DNA of 7,170 nt from Pseudomonadota bacterium (GTDB taxonomy: Bacteria; Pseudomonadota; Alphaproteobacteria; Sphingomonadales; Sphingomonadaceae), in contig JAEVYW010000187.1 in the NCBI GenBank assembly GCA_023392555.1, positions 1-7,170 of the forward strand, read 5' to 3'. This document shows, piece by piece, positions 6,718 through 7,170 of this stretch (the stretch's first letter is position 1; the number at the start of each line of letters is the position of its first letter). Made by a program: the position numbers and the translations under genes. The notes beneath the pieces were generated by a model. It was not told the DNA's origin. It searched no databases and saw only the letters and a list, made by a program, of their open reading frames with translations.

Positions 6718-7170
6718 AGCATGAGAATGCGCGGCGCTTCACGTCGGTCCACCAGTCGATCACTTTCTCCCGGCGGATGACGCTGATGGGGGGAGCGCAG
6801 GCGGCTGTCGGCGCGCTGTTGCTTGGCCGTCTCGGATGGCTCTCGGTGCGCGAGAACCAGAAGTATCAGCTGCTATCCGAGAGCAATCGCGTCCAGTTGA
6901 TCCCCGTCCCTCCCCGCCGTGGCTGGATCGTGGACCGCAACAAGGTCCCGATCGCGATCAACCGCTCGAGCTTCCGCATCGACCTGATCCCGCAACAGCT
7001 CGAGAACCCCGAGAAGACGTTGAAGGCCCTCGTCGAACTGCTCCAGCTCAGCACTGACGAGGTCGACCGCATCCTCCGCGAGTTGAAGGCCGGTCATGGC
7101 TTCCAGGCCGTTCAGGTCGCCGAAAACGTGACCTTCGACCAATATGCCGCGGTCACGGTCCGCCTTCCGG
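6714..7170 (+). CDS. mrdA: Penicillin-binding protein 2 (MrdA), 5' part
   Basis: The first 152 codons of the elongasome transpeptidase PBP2, which cross-links new peptidoglycan during side-wall growth. The gene runs off the window, so the catalytic Ser domain is not visible. A short cytosolic N-terminus with basic residues (FSRRMTLMGG) precedes a membrane anchor at about 22-42. The start of the periplasmic pedestal domain follows: SVRENQKYQLLSESNRVQLIPVPP, leading into the class B PBP signature PRRGWIVDRNKVPIAINRS (67-85), then an all-helical stretch. The ATG overlaps the mreD stop as ATGA, and GGAGG (6701-6705) sits eight bases upstream inside mreD. RodA (mrdB) is the usual next gene and would be expected just beyond the window. 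Confidence 0.95.
   Translation, partial: MKHENARRFTSVHQSITFSRRMTLMGGAQAAVGALLLGRLGWLSVRENQKYQLLSESNRVQLIPVPPRRGWIVDRNKVPIAINRSSFRIDLIPQQLENPEKTLKALVELLQLSTDEVDRILRELKAGHGFQAVQVAENVTFDQYAAVTVRLP

Overview
The window is GC-rich, gene-dense chromosomal DNA. It most resembles an alphaproteobacterium of the order Sphingomonadales. The evidence is the MreB, MutL (QCNHGRPT-type C-terminus) and PBP2 sequences, and an outer-membrane barrel protein with a polyproline tail ending in PERG. This placement comes from recognising the proteins by eye, not from a database search. No mobile element, CRISPR array, rRNA or tRNA was seen.

Left part (1-1268, + then - strand). The last 30 codons of an unidentified + strand gene are followed, after a 9-base gap, by a complete but divergent ketol-acid reductoisomerase (IlvC family). 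A small - strand gene (62 aa, strong ribosome binding site) converges on it, and the two stop codons share one CTAG.

Middle part (1334-4098, - strand). A textbook intrinsic terminator with a C(UUCG)G tetraloop ends the transcript of an outer-membrane beta-barrel protein. That gene starts at TTG and has a proline-rich tail encoded partly by a (GGC)9 run. Upstream of it lies mutL, a mismatch-repair MutL with all ATPase motifs and the metal-dependent endonuclease motif.

Right part (4252-7170, + strand). Divergent from mutL is the cell-elongation operon mreB-mreC-mreD-mrdA (PBP2, cut by the window end). The junctions are very tight: an AGGAGG that includes part of the mreB stop codon, a GTGATG junction, and an ATGA overlap. 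MreB filaments at the inner membrane, MreC and MreD in the periplasm and membrane, and the PBP2 transpeptidase together form the elongasome (Rod complex) that inserts side-wall peptidoglycan. RodA would be expected just past the window.

Most of the window is ordinary housekeeping DNA, and I see no convincing new multi-gene system. The item most worth a second look is the divergent IlvC-family gene and its unidentified upstream partner. Smaller points are the barrel protein's tail, the shared stop codons and the aromatic MreB N-terminus.
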